Assembly: GCA_942159475.1 (NCBI GenBank)
Contig: OW804096.1
Span: forward strand, 15,524,906 to 15,588,905
Source of the DNA: Sthenelais limicola
Lineage: Eukaryota > Annelida > Polychaeta > Phyllodocida > Sigalionidae
Length of the DNA stretch: 64,000 bases
Reading direction: 5' to 3'
Position numbers and translations under genes: made by a program. Under the pieces are notes generated by a model, which saw only the letters and a list, made by a program, of their open reading frames with translations, did no database searches and was not told where the DNA came from. Shown one piece after another: positions 53,358 to 64,000 of this stretch (position 1 is the stretch's first letter; each line of letters starts with the position of its first letter).

Positions 53358-53888
53358 TGTATAATTATGTTGTATGATATCTTATGTATATCTATCTAAT
53401 GTTGTTGACATGGACCTATATTATACTCTCTAACATTCAGATTATAACCTTTGAATTAACTTGACACACTCTTACCTGTACTGATAAGAGTACTATCGTG
53501 AGTCGTTCATTGACTCATTGGGTTAGGATTCATGTCATATCACTAGGATTCACAGTATAGTGCCATACCTAATACTAATATCAATGTACAAGAGTCCATA
53601 TATACTATGTATACTATATTGTATGTTATAAATACTCATCAACATTGTAAGAATTCTTATGTACTGTAAAATCGTATCCTACATAACTGTCATAAAATTC
53701 TAAGACTACTCAATCTATGAGAATAATGAATTACTCCTGTCCAGCTGGATATTAATAAGTAAATTGTACCCACAGATTATTATGATTTTCTTTCGGAGGC
53801 AATGGAAGACCTACCGTGGAGAATTGTTACCCATTTCATGATGTAATTGTATACTTCATGAATAAAAATTCTCTATATATATATATAT
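53358..53888 (+). mobile_element. Inserted fragment, probably a LINE 3' tail
   Basis: It lies exactly at the break in the copy 2 flank. It ends TTCATGAATAAAAATTCTC followed by (TA)n, and TATAATT is found on both sides of the whole insertion (53351-53357 and about 61850), as expected for a target duplication. No coding region. The Ty3 element then landed in its (TA)n tail. Confidence 0.55.
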
Positions 53889-54495
53889 TGATACGGTTTT
53901 GCCTTTCGTCCAGTTGCTGACTCATTAGATGAAGGGGGTCTTCCCCCTGGGGCTGGTCATCCCACAGATGTTCGAGTGATGGTGATGTCGAATAGGCCAT
54001 TGTACTTTCGCCTGATATGTTATTCGCTTCTTAATAAAGACTTAGAGATATTCGCCTTAGTTGCTTCTCGCCTGATAGGTAAATCGTCAGATTACTCGTG
54101 AGGATACTTCTTAATCGACTAGGAGTGTTGGTAGAATAATGGACAAGCTCTGTCTAAGTTAGCAGCCAGTTTTATTCTGATTCTGGTTATGACAATCACA
54201 GCTTTTATAGTAAAAATGCAGACCATAAGCAGGCCAATCAAATACAGTACAATGCCTCCAAGTAGTTGTAATTCGCCACCTAAGTACATTCGTCAGACAA
54301 GTACATTCGTCATACAAGTACATTCGTCATACAAGTACATTCGTCATATAATGTTAGAAAAAGAAAAGGCGAATCGCCAGAGGGGCGAACCGTCACCTGA
54401 GATGACATCTCCAGAAAGTTAGTTATTTCTTAAGAACAAGCGAAACGTCAAAAGGACGAATAGACAACAAATACTATTATTTTGACTCTATAACA
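53889..54495 (-). repeat. 3' LTR of the Ty3 element
   Basis: TGATACGGTTTTGCC to GACTCTATAACA on the plus strand. It contains three to four units of TACAAGTACATTCGTCA (about 54283-54350), a minus-strand TATA box and an AATAAA equivalent to those in the other LTR. It also contains a copy of the first 37 gag codons. Confidence 0.93.
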
Positions 54496-54509
54496 TTATC
54501 CCCCCCCAC
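54496..54509 (-). other. Polypurine tract
   Basis: The minus strand reads GTGGGGGGGGATAA immediately before the LTR start TGTTATAGAG. It is the usual position and composition for the plus-strand primer. Confidence 0.75.
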
Positions 54510-54768
54510 TAGCTTTCTTGACCCGTAAGAAAAGATAGATATCAATACTGTTCTGGAAATCAGCTGCCACAGTAGTCAAGAAGCACCGGAGATAATTGTC
54601 TCTAATCACAGTTCAGCATACCTTATTGTTCATCGTCTCTGCAAAAATCACACAGCAAAGCGTCCATTGGAATAATTCGAAGGAGTAGATATGGTGGAAA
54701 ACGTCCCAAGTTTTAAAACTAGTCCCTCTAGAGAGAAGCAACACTAACTAACACAATTGTTCTCTCAA

Positions 54769-56122
54769 TCACATGTCTTCATCCTCTTCCTCCAGCCTGT
54801 AAGTGGCAGACACCTCTTGGGTGTAGTGAAAGTGTCCCAGCATCCGTCGGCACTTGACCTTGCTGCGGTTGACTCGCCGAGGGAAACCAGGCCAGTCGGG
54901 GAGATGTGGTGGTCCTTCTGGATTGGGGGAGGGAAGAAGAGGGTCGATAGTCTCCCACTTGAAAGTACGCTTGTAAGCAAGCTTACACACTTGCGTACCT
55001 TCCAACAATTCCCAAGTCTCGTCTTCTTCGTCCAGAAGGATGTTGGTTGGCACTATCATAGGGCTGCACTGGGGCAGTCCTAACTCCGGTCTAAAAACAG
55101 ATCCACTCTTGAGGGAGGTGTGAGGGGGAGGGGCAACGTCTCTGACAGTCTCAGTGACCAGCTGGTTCAGGCTGTCACAGGTCCTGGGGGTCAGACTCCA
55201 CTGCAGCTGGCGTTCTCCTGGCGATTGGCCTTGGGGGGTAGAGGGGGGAGGAGGGGTATGGAGGACAGAAGGCTCTTGTCTGACAGGGGGTGGGACTTCC
55301 TCCAGTGCCAGTTGTCCACCTGGCGACTGGGACTGCTCTGGGGGGAAAGCAGGGGGGGTGCGGACAGGGGAGGTGGGAAGCACAGGCGATCCACTCTTGG
55401 TTGGCGACTGGTCAGCATCAGGTGTGGCCGTCTCCTGCGGCCCCTCGTCTTGTGCTACTGGCCCGTTGAAGGTGGTCTCAGACGTCACTAGACCTACTTG
55501 TTGGGGAGGCAGTGGCGAAGCAGGCCTAATCATCTTGCTAGCCACTCTCACAGCTCTTGGGGGGGAATGGTGGAGTCAGTCAGGTCTGTCACTTTAACTA
55601 CTCCCGGAGTCTGGCCAATCGCCTCCAGGGCGAACTCCTGTAGCAGCCCGTCTTGCACCGGTGACTCGGCCCTCGCAGGTGTCACTGGCTCTACCTGGGG
55701 ACGGTAGGGCTGGCGAGTCGGCTGAGGTGGATACTTGGGTGAATCGGCAGGGGTGGGGGTTGGCTGTACCCTCTGTCCAGCTGGGAAATCATGAGTACAT
55801 CTGATTCCCTGGTAGAAAAACTCCGCCTCTTGTTCTGTGGCGATTTGTCCGGAGAGCGGTCGCCGACAGGTGAGCACTAGCACCTGAACCGGCCCAGGCC
55901 AGTCTAGCCTCTGATCTTGATGTACATTCTGGCGATGCTTGATGAGGTCTCGCTTTCTCCGGTTGTACACAATCTTTGGGCAGAGATCGCACTTCACGCC
56001 CAGGATCAAGTCATCATGCTTGTCTCGTTGGTGTTCCTCAGCCTGGCCCCTGGTGACATAATCAGCCTGGTGACATAATCGCAGGTGGGGTAACGACACT
56101 CATGTAGTTGCTTCGAAGCCAT
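54769..56122 (-). pseudogene. Pol C-terminal extension: two C2H2 zinc fingers and a proline-rich tail
   Basis: In frame with pol, MASKQLHECRYPTCDYVT begins a first finger. A 17-bp tandem duplication (56051-56084) shifts the frame, after which RGQAEEHQRDKHDDL completes it (CX4C...HX4H). A second finger, CDLCPKIVYNRRKRDLIKH followed by RQNVH, comes next. The rest (EQEAEFFYQGIRCTHDF, then long Pro/Gln/Ser-rich sequence) continues after a shift near 55555 to ILLDEEDETWELLEGTQVCK and ends YRLEEEDEDM. A short acidic C terminus is clear. No homology recognised beyond the fingers. It lies where env sits in other elements but has no signal peptide or membrane segment. Confidence 0.65.
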
Positions 56123-59100
56123 AACGAGTTGAACTGAAAAGCCACCCGAGCCCCGATCGCTTTTATTGTTCTTGCCTGATACTTTGTAGGAACTGCTACT
56201 AAGCAACAAGTCCCCTGCACTGGCTTCAAGCTGGCCGCCAGTCCTCCCCGCCACCTCTGCAGTCGGCCTCCCTGCCTTCTCTTGGTCGTTACACAACTGC
56301 TTTATTTGATTTTTTTGGTCAGAACATAAAGTTTTGGCATCCTCTTTCTCTTTTCGTTTCATACTCCTAGTTATTGTCCTTACATGCCCTTTTTGCATTT
56401 GGATGTTTGGCTCCCGCTCTCGCCTTTCGATCCTTAGAACAGGCGACGTGACGTCATGGCAGGTCGCTATCACAGCTCCGCGCGCGGGACCTGTATCAGA
56501 ATGTATCTCATTGGTTTGAAGCGTTGCTAGGTGACTCGCCGCCTGCGGTCGGCGCCCGTCTCGTTCTGGAATTAGGTCACTGTTGCTAGGTTCCCTTCTC
56601 GTAGTCAAGGGCGCTTCGCTCGGCTCCTCTGCCAATGGGTTTTCCCCCGGCGACCTAGTTTCAGTGTTGTCATAACATACACGGGTGACTCCCTCCCCCA
56701 CGTTGGCTGGTTTCATGACATTTCCATGTACTACTCGCCGTTTTCTGCCTCTCTGGACCCGGTATATCATGTCACTGAGAGCCTCAACCACCAGCCAGGG
56801 GCCCGTCCAATACTGGCGAAACTTGGGGGACCGGCCCATCTTCTTTATGGGTTGGTAGATCCAAACAGACTGGCCCTCCTGATACTTAGTCTCTCTAGTA
56901 AACTTATCATAGTAGTCCTTCTGTCTTAGCCGAGTAGCTTGCATGGCTTGGAAGGCGATTGAATGGGCTCCTTCCATCATGGTGACCATGTTCCTCACAT
57001 AATGTTCTCTCGTCGTCAGTTCCCCTCCGGGGGTTGGGTATGCTACATCCCAGGGCATATTGGCTTCCCTGCCAAGGGACAGGAAATTAGGCGAGAAGCC
57101 AGTGGTAGTGTGTGTAGAGGCCCTGTACGCTGCTGTCACAAAACACACCCACAAGTCCCAATCACTATGCTCCTCGTCCACTAGGCCTGTTAACATGGTG
57201 GACATCGTAGAGTTAAATTTCTCCGTCTGGCCATCGGCCTCTGGGTGGTATGGTGTGGTTCTCGTCTTGTATATCCCCAACACCCTAGCCACTTCTTGGA
57301 ACAGACTAGCCTCAAAGTTCCTCCCCTGGTCTGAGTGCCATATGAGGGGGGTGCCGAAGCGGCAGATGATTTCTCGGACTAAGACGTCGGCTACTGTTTG
57401 TGCTGTGAAATCACGAATGGGAAATCCCTCTGTCCACTTTGAGAATAAGTCAGTCACCACCAAGATGTACTTGTTGCCTCGTTCAGTCTCTGGTAAAGGG
57501 CCAGTAATATCCATGGCCATCTCCTCCCATGGCCCCTTCAGGGGGCGTTCCCCCATCTTAGTTCTCCTCTTGTTGTTAGGGCTTTTCCTCTGCTGGCAGG
57601 GCATGCAGGTAGAGACGAACAGGGCATTGTCCTTAATCATATTCGGCCAGTAGGCTGATTTCCGGGCTTTGCTAAAAGTTTTGTCTCGGCCTAAATGGGC
57701 CCCCAGAGGGCCCTCATGCACTTGTTTCAGAAATTCCTCTCGGGCTGACACGGGGATGTACACTCGCCATTCTCTTCCCCCTTGACCAGTCCATCTCCAA
57801 CTCCCCAATAGTCCTGACTGGATGGCTAGGGATTGGAAATTGCATAAAAACCAGTTCCAGTCGCGCCCAGGTATGCGATCACGTTCGCCTGGACACTCGT
57901 CCCTCTCCACCGCCTCTTTGAACAGCACACACAGTGGATCGTCAGTTTGGTGTTCTTCCACCCAGTTCTGTCCTACATCCCAGGTAATTACTCTCAGACG
58001 ACTCGTGACTATTTCCTCCTCCTCATAATCAAGTCTGTGGCACTGTCCACAGGGGATTTGTGAAAGTCCATCCGCATTCCCATGTCGTTTTCCAGCCCTA
58101 TGTTGTACAGTAAATGAGTAGGAGGCGAGTTCTTCCATCCATCTAGCCAACTGACCCTCGGGCTCCTTCATCTCCAACAACCACTTGAGTGCACTATGGT
58201 CGGTTCTGACTGTGAAATGGCTTCCCACTAAGTATGAGCGATATCTCCTGATACCAAACAGGATGGCTAGTAGCTCCTTCCTCGTGACACAATAGTTTTT
58301 CTCTGCTTTAGTCAGGGATCTGCTGGCGAATCCTAACACCATTTCCCTGTCCTCTATACGCTGAGATAACACGGCTCCTAAACCACTATTAGATGCATCC
58401 GTATCAAGAGTCATAGGGAGATTGGCGTCTGGGTATCTCAGGATAGGTGCTGTGCACAGTCTGTCTCTCAGCTCTTCCATGGCTGTCTGACACTCTGGAG
58501 TCCATACGAATGTAACATCCTTCTTTGTTAGTTGAAAAAGTGGGCTGGCTATCGTGGCGAAATCTCTGACGAAGGACCTGTAGTAGGAACAGAAGCCTAG
58601 GAAGCCCCTCAACATCTCCCTGGTAGTAGGGATGGGCCAGGACTGGACTGCTTCTATTTTCGACGGGTCAGTCTCCACTCCTTCTCCTGAGACGACATGC
58701 CCTAGGAACGCAACTGATGTCCTGAATAGTTGGCACTTGCTGGGTTTGACGACTAGCCCTGCATGGTCGATTCGCTCTAGAATCACAGCCAGACGTTCTG
58801 CGCACTCCTTCACATCTTTCCCAAATACAATCACATCATCTAGGTAGACCAGGCATTGGTCTCCTACCAGTCCAGATAGCACAGTGTCCATTAGTCTTTC
58901 AAAAGTGGAAGGAGCATTCACTAGGCCAAAGGGCATGACTTTGAACTGGAATAGCCCTTGATGAGTACAGAAGGCGGTTTTCTCCTTACTGTCTTCTTCC
59001 ATCTCGACCTGCCAGTAGCCACTCGCCAAGTCCAATGTTGCAAAGACTCATAGCCCCATTCAACATGTCCAAGGTGTCATCCATTCTGGGTAGGGGGTAG

Positions 59101-60326
59101 GCATCTTTCTTCGTAATCTTGTTTAGGTCCCTATAGTCTACACAAAACCGCCAGCCCCCGTCTTTCTTCTTTACCAGCACCACTGGCGAAGCCCATGGTC
59201 CAGAAGCAGGTTCTATAATTCCTCCTTTCGCCATTTGCTCCAGTTCTGTTTCCACTACTTGTCTCCTATGAATGGGGACCTGTCTTGGTTTATTCCTGAC
59301 TGGTGGGTTGGTGCCTGTCATGATATGGTGTTTTGCCAGGTCAGTCCTTCCTAGTTCTTCCCCTTCCACAAAGAATACATGCAGGAATTGCCGATAGAGA
59401 TTATCAATTGTTTCGGCACATTTCTCCACTAGTTCCTCATCCGTCTGAGCCCACAGATCTTTCATGAGCTGCTCCTCTTGCTCCTGCGTCCTCATTCGCC
59501 CAGGTCTATCTCCTGCTGGTGGGGGTTTCTCTCCCTCAACCCAGACGGCCATCTTGCTTCCCTTGGGCACACGAATGTCTTGATCTCCGTTGTTCAGCAC
59601 CTCAGCCACACTCCCCCCTGCTTGGGAAGTGTGTACAGACCTTGCCACTCTGAGGTCAGGAACGAATCCTCCATCCTCCAAGATCAGTACTTGGTCCTCA
59701 TCCGTCCTAGCTGTCCACTCGACCTTCATCATCATTCTGCTACCCGCTTTTACAGTAGTCTCATGGGCAGCATAAGCATAGCCTTCCAGTCTCTCAGGAG
59801 CCACTGTCCCATTGGTTTCCAGCCAGATGATACCGCTGCCTGTATCCACCTGGCCTTTCCTACTCCTGATCACATCCATACCTAGTATGCCTCCTTGGTC
59901 CAATTTAGCCACAATCACTGGCATTTGAATTTTCAATGTCCCAAAGTCCACCTCAATGTCTGTTTCCCCTAACACATCCACCGGCATTCCTCCAGCTCCA
60001 GTTATCCTCACAGGGGATGCTCTCAGAGGGGGTGATTCGTTCATGCTCTGCCAGACTTGCTTGCTAATGATGGTTGTACACGCCCCTGTGTCCACTAGCC
60101 ACTGGATCATGACCCCTCTACATCGTCCATCTACTATCACTCCTGCTGTGGAGGGGTCCCATCGCCCTTGTACCGCGATCCATCCCTCCTTCCCACCGGT
60201 TATGCGTTGGACAGGATCCCGGTTGTTCACTGTCCTTGGTCGTTTCCCTGGGGTTGCTGGCCCTCTACAACGGGCAGTCTTGGCCGATTCAGGCAGTCTC
60301 GCTTGAAATGCCCCATTTCGCCACAC
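56006..60326 (-). pseudogene. Ty3 pol: protease, RT, RNase H, integrase (one frameshift)
   Basis: The reading frame overlaps the end of gag by about 100 bases in another frame, so pol is probably made by frameshifting. Protease: WLVDTGACTTIIS and later GILGMDVI. RT: VNKPRQVPIHRRQV region, RFCVDYRDLNKITKKDAYPL, a one-base shift near 59040, then MDLASGYWQVEMEEDSKEKT, PFGLVNAPSTFERLM, LVYLDDVIVFG (YLDD), GFLGFCSYYRSFV. RNase H: LDTDASNSGLGAVLSQR and VRTDHSALKWLL. Integrase: HLGRDKTFSKARKSAYW with CMPCQQRK (HHCC), MDITGPLP, WHSDQGRNFE, HPEADGQTEKFN (D,D-35-E). C terminus: VWIYQPIKK, GPWLVVEALSDMIYRVQ. All catalytic residues are present; only the RT shift breaks it. Confidence 0.93.
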
Positions 60327-61345
60327 TGGAAGCAGCCCCTACTCCTGGGTTGACTTCTACTGGTCTCTAGACGTTCTAGCCGCTCCAGGATCTTCTCAAA
60401 CACTGTCTCCATGGGGTCAGCCCTCTTAGTCCCTTCACTCACGGCGACTCTGATCTGGCCTTTTGGTGTAGAGTACCTGTCCTTTTCGGCTTGGGTGAAA
60501 GCTTCAGCATGGAGGGCAGCAGCTCTGGCCTCAGCGAATGTCCCTGGTCGAGCTTGCACCACCCATTGTCTCAGTCATTCATCACGTAAGGCAGCAATGT
60601 AGGCATCCCTACTCAAGTCATCCCTCACCTCTCTGTCCACTCGTGGGTATGCCAGGCGAATCATTCGTTCAATGTCATCAGCAACCACATTCACATCCTC
60701 GTCTTTCTGTTGCCTCCTCAGCCTCAACTGGGTGCGGTACAATGCCAGCTGGTCAGCAGGTTGGTAGCGTTTCTCTAGTTCTTCCACCAGCAACAGGTAA
60801 CTGTTTGGTGCGTCTAAGTCGACCTTTTCCAATACAGCAAGGGCCGACCCGTCGAGGCTGGCGCCCAAGTACAGTGCACATTCTTTGTCAGTCCAATCAT
60901 TTAGGTCGGCAACTACCTGGAAATGATTCAGGAAATCGCCCAAGGAGGTAGAACCATCATAGATGCGAGGTGAAGCTTTCACCTTTCGTCCTGGCCTGGC
61001 CGTGGCGATGCCTCCTCCACTCCCTGGCTTTGGCTTGGTATCTGGCTTTGGTACTTCGTCCAGTACCCTCACCCTCCTATCTCGAGCTGGCTGAGAGGTT
61101 CTCCAATTCTCATACTGTCTGGGATTCACTGTGACTTCCAGCGACGGGGTTAAGGCGAAGGGATGTGGATCCGTCATGGATGAGGAGGATCCGTCTTCCT
61201 CCAGGGCATCACATATCCCACCGCTGCCACCAATGATACGGTTTCGCCTTTCGTCCAGTTGCTGACTCATTAGATGAAGGGGGTCTTCCCCCTGGGGCTG
61301 GTCATCCCACAGATGTTCGAGTGATGGTGATGTCGAATAGGCCAT
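60227..61345 (-). pseudogene. Ty3 gag with CCHC zinc knuckle; start codon lies inside the 5' LTR
   Basis: MAYSTSPSLEHLWDDQPQGE begins at 61345, 112 bases inside the LTR. The frame crosses the LTR end and the primer-binding site (encoding RIIGGSGGI) without a stop. Core motifs: YDGSTSLGDFLNHFQVVADL, CALYLGASLDGSALAVLEKV, LVEELEKRYQPADQLALYRT. A TGA at 60575-60577 (DE*LRQW) replaces a probable Arg codon, and the same frame continues to the knuckle CFQCGEMGHFKRDC. About 372 residues, a normal Ty3 gag length. Upstream in-frame alternatives after the PBS lack a good ATG before the core, which supports the LTR-internal start. Confidence 0.88.
61215..61232 (-). other. Primer-binding site complementary to tRNA-Leu
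   Basis: The plus strand ATCCCACCGCTGCCACCA equals the CCA-tailed 3' end of animal tRNA-Leu (the AAG/TAG-type acceptor end, from memory), 18 of 18 bases. It lies one base from the LTR end, at the usual distance. It is inside the gag reading frame. Confidence 0.8.
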
Positions 61346-61840
61346 TGTACTTTCGCCTGATATGTTATTCGCTTCTTAATAAAGACTTAGAGATATTCGC
61401 CTTAGTTGCTTCTCGCCTGATAGGTAAATCATCAGATTACTCATGAGGATACTTCTTAATCGACTAGGAGTGTTGGTAGAATAATGGACAAGCTCTGTCT
61501 AAGTTAGCAGCCAGTTTTATTCTGATTCTGGTTATGACAATCACAGCTTTTATAGTAAAAATGCGGACCATAAGCAGGCCAATCAAATACAGTACAATGC
61601 CTCCAAGTAGTTGTAATTCGCCACCTAAGTACATTCGTCATACAAGTACATTCGTCATACAAGTACATTCGTCATACAAGTACATTCGTCATATAATGTT
61701 AGAAAAAGAAAAGGCGAATCGCCAGAGGGGCGAACCGTCACCTGAGATGACATCTCCAGAAAGTTAGTTATTTCTTAAGAACAAGCGAAACGTCAAAAGG
61801 ACGAATAGACAACAAATACTATTATTTTGACTCTATAACA
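61234..61840 (-). repeat. 5' LTR of the Ty3 element
   Basis: 607 bp, TG...CA. Minus-strand CTATAAAAGC at 61546-61555 is a TATA box. AATAAA at 61516-61521 is the poly(A) signal. A start site about 30 bp below the TATA box would put the gag ATG (61345) in the transcript. 17-bp TACAAGTACATTCGTCA units lie upstream of the TATA box at about 61625-61690 (U3). Confidence 0.93.
61546..61555 (-). promoter_or_regulatory. TATA box of the Ty3 5' LTR
   Basis: CTATAAAAGC on the minus strand, with AATAAA about 25 bases downstream. Identical in the other LTR. Confidence 0.7.
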
Positions 61841-61844
61841 ATAT

Positions 61845-62343
61845 ATATATATATAATTCTGTTTTAATGCTCTGGGCTTGTGTTGCAGAAGTCATGGTGT
61901 TATTATATCTAATGGATGGAGGTTTGTAATCGATTGAGAACCAAACAGAGTGCTATTAGGTATTTATTACATACTCAGTCATCAAAAGCACTCCATTTTG
62001 ATAGTATTTTACCTTGTTTCCATCAATCTTGTGGATATCAGACTCAAATAGTATAGGTGTTATTTGACTTTTCAAAAAGCACCCCTGAATAGCACCCCTG
62101 AAATCACATATACATGTATGTAATAATGTTATGTATATTATATAAGACTGAGAAGATCTGAAAAATTGTATTAACATGATAATTAGGGATTATATGAAAT
62201 ATGTTTTGAACTAGTTTTCATTTGATTAAAGATTATGGTAAACTGACTTGATTAAATGTGTGGTCAATAAAAATGTTTTAAAACAAAATGTAGACATACT
62301 CTTTCCCCAGTAACAACCATTGTGTATTTAGGTTACCATTATT
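61845..62343 (+). other. Displaced 3' flank of lengsin-like copy 2
   Basis: ATAATTCTGTTTTAATGCTC resumes the match to copy 1 at 22588. A dispersed repeat about 200 bp long sits inside (about 61920-62120, related to 6100-6620). The match runs on to GTTACCATTA at about 62343. AATAAA at 62266-62271 is conserved. Confidence 0.6.
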
Positions 62344-62748
62344 AAAGTATAAAAGATCGGTAAGAATAAAAATCGGAGTTGGGTAAAATATAACAAAAAT
62401 TTGATTTAAAATCATTCCAGGTGTTCTCAAACTTATATTTCCAGGTGTTTATATCTATCCTGGATTGCTTTTAATTACGATTAAGCGACTTATGATGATC
62501 ACGGTGAAGACATGACATGGTTTCATTTTGAAACTGCAGTAACTGGGTCATGACGCTGGGACACAGAATGTCACAAAAAATTGATGCAAGCCTCCGCAGG
62601 AGTAACCATGCTTTGGGCTCACAGTTCTATCGGTTTAATCACATAAACGTCTATAGAATAGTTTCAATATGCTTATTTTCATGTATTTTCGGTTAAGTAT
62701 GCATCCTACATGCTTTATGCAGATAGAATACACATTGGGGTAGGTGCA

Positions 62749-62940
62749 TAATATTCACTTAAAAGTTACGTGAGTCACGTAAATAGTTAAGTGACACACG
62801 TAAGTCCAATCAGGGTGCCAAATACTTAATTTAAAAGTTACGTGAGTCACTTAAATCTTAAGTGACTCACGTAGTTCTAATCGCGGTGCAGAATACTTAA
62901 ATAGGCTTCACGTAAGATTTAAGTGACACGTAAAGTGGCT
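62749..62940. repeat. Three ~70-bp tandem units, each internally palindromic
   Basis: The units carry GTTACGTGAGTCAC and TTAAGTGACTCACGTA facing each other, followed by CCAATCAGGGTGCC or TAATCGCGGTGCA. The third unit is shorter and more diverged. The motifs TGAGTCAC and TTACGTGA resemble bZIP (AP-1/CRE) sites, but the array may be just a satellite-like repeat. Confidence 0.7.
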
Positions 62941-64000
62941 CAAAATTACGTTGCCCAGGGGAGGCAACTTAAGGGCTTAAATGCACATTATTATAATGAA
63001 AATGGCCCCTAATAATGAAGATAACGTTCCGATTTTTTAGTATATACCCAGCACGACTGTAGTTGTATACCATGTAAAAATAAATGTGTTTCAAGACGAT
63101 ATAATTTTTCACTAAATTTGGGGCATCTTCTCCACATAAGTATAGGTTTTACACAGATTTAATCTGATTCAATCTTAAATCACAATGGTTATGCTTCCCT
63201 TCATTGATTGGTCTGAAATATATCTGAATAGGTAACTAGATCCATAATTATAGGAATAGATAACCTTTTATCCATGTATCCATACTTATAGGAATAACAA
63301 ATATATGGTCAATTCTCACGAAATGGGGGCAGTCAGGGCTTCTTTATTCCGAGGATCACTGAGCTTACATTTTTATTTTTTTCGTTTATTTTTCATTCCC
63401 ATCATTTAGATCCCACATTGACCTTTCGAGCCATATATGATACATTAATCAGAAAATGTTCATTTGTACATAAAATGGTCAAATATAGGAGATAATAGGC
63501 CTTTTTTAAAACCTCAAATATATAAAATATAAACGTAGGCACTCAGAATGGTGAATTTATGACGAAATTTTTACTTCACAGAATTAGTCCAACCATCTAC
63601 TAAATGTTTTTTTGTTCAATTCTGGTAAAAATATGGGAGAATTCTTTTATTGCCATTTTTTGCCTAAAAATGATGGCTAAAATCTCAGGGTAAAAACTCA
63701 CAACCAGGGTAATTATGATATGTATATGGTCGATTCCTTTGATATTCCATATTAAAAAACCTATCCGCCCCTACCAATGCAATTTTTAAAATTTTCAGAT
63801 TGGCTTATATTTTCGTCCTTATGAAGAGAAATATTATTTTGGCTAAAATAAAATGTTCCAACGAATACATATTCTAACTTTTATAAAAAGGAAACTTTTC
63901 ATATTTGATCAACTTTTTTTTGCATTTACATTTGGAATTGTTAGCGTAATATCCAGAACACATCTCAGGATTCCAACATCATTCCGCAATCAGTAAATTA
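62941..64000. other. Unassigned AT-rich DNA to window end
   Basis: No gene or repeat recognised. Confidence 0.4.

Larger units (their letters stand above)
53889..61840 (-). mobile_element. Ty3-type LTR retrotransposon, young insertion
   Basis: Two 607-bp LTRs (53889-54495 and 61234-61840) that differ at only a handful of positions flank gag, pol and a C-terminal extension on the minus strand. A primer-binding site for tRNA-Leu is at 61215-61232, and a purine tract (GTGGGGGGGGATAA on the minus strand) is next to the 3' LTR at 54496-54509. Flanks are (TA)n on both sides, so the 5-bp target duplication cannot be placed exactly. Coding defects: one nonsense codon in gag, one frameshift in RT, a 17-bp duplication and one shift in the extension. 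Confidence 0.93.

Noticed and set aside
54769..56122. Envelope gene of an errantivirus-like element
   Set aside because: No signal peptide, transmembrane segment or furin-like site; instead C2H2 fingers and proline-rich sequence.
62749..62940. CRISPR-like array
   Set aside because: Only three diverged palindromic units, no unique spacers, animal genome.

Overview
The window reads as nuclear DNA of a multicellular animal, most likely a marine invertebrate. It has spliced genes with GT-AG introns, AT-rich spacers, a fibrinogen-related protein gene, two lengsin-like (glutamine-synthetase-fold) genes, and a heavy load of animal-type transposons: CR1/L2-like LINEs with APE endonuclease, a Ty3 LTR element, DIRS-type reverse transcriptase and tyrosine recombinase remnants, and several short inverted-repeat (MITE) families. 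I cannot name the species.

Layout. 1-4.8 kb: the last two coding exons of a fibrinogen-domain gene (+), cut by the window edge, with a 4.3 kb intron full of MITEs. 4.9-17.5 kb: MITE families, a strong palindrome, a 36-bp minisatellite, a LINE C-terminal scrap and a 5'-truncated LINE (10.5-12.9 kb, -). 17.7-22.8 kb: lengsin-like gene copy 1 (+, three coding exons). 22.8-26.9 kb: MITEs and unassigned DNA. 26.9-38.7 kb: a nest made of a DIRS-like RT remnant, an LTR-like stretch and broken gag, an almost intact 6.7-kb LINE (29552-36295, -) inserted into that gag, a MITE, and a tyrosine-recombinase remnant. 41.8-50.3 kb: a second long LINE (+). 50.7-52.6 kb: lengsin-like gene copy 2 (+). Its 3' flank is split by a LINE-tail-like fragment, which is itself split by a young 7.95-kb Ty3 LTR element (53889-61840, -). 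61.8-62.3 kb: the displaced rest of the duplicated 3' flank. 62.3-64 kb: unassigned, with a small palindromic tandem array.

The most notable observation is that both long LINEs encode an ORF1 protein ending in a domain that reads as NADAR (YbiA/DUF1768-like, an ADP-ribose/NAD-linked enzyme family). One of them also has a separate SGNH-hydrolase-like ORF between ORF1 and the endonuclease/RT ORF. In the Ty3 element, gag appears to start inside the 5' LTR and to read through the tRNA-Leu primer-binding site, and pol continues in frame into a C2H2 zinc-finger and proline-rich tail.

The two lengsin-like genes come from a segmental duplication. Comparing the copies gives near-empty sites that date and delimit the later insertions. 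Apart from the fibrinogen-domain gene and the lengsin pair I see no host protein-coding gene; nearly everything else is transposon-derived or unassigned.
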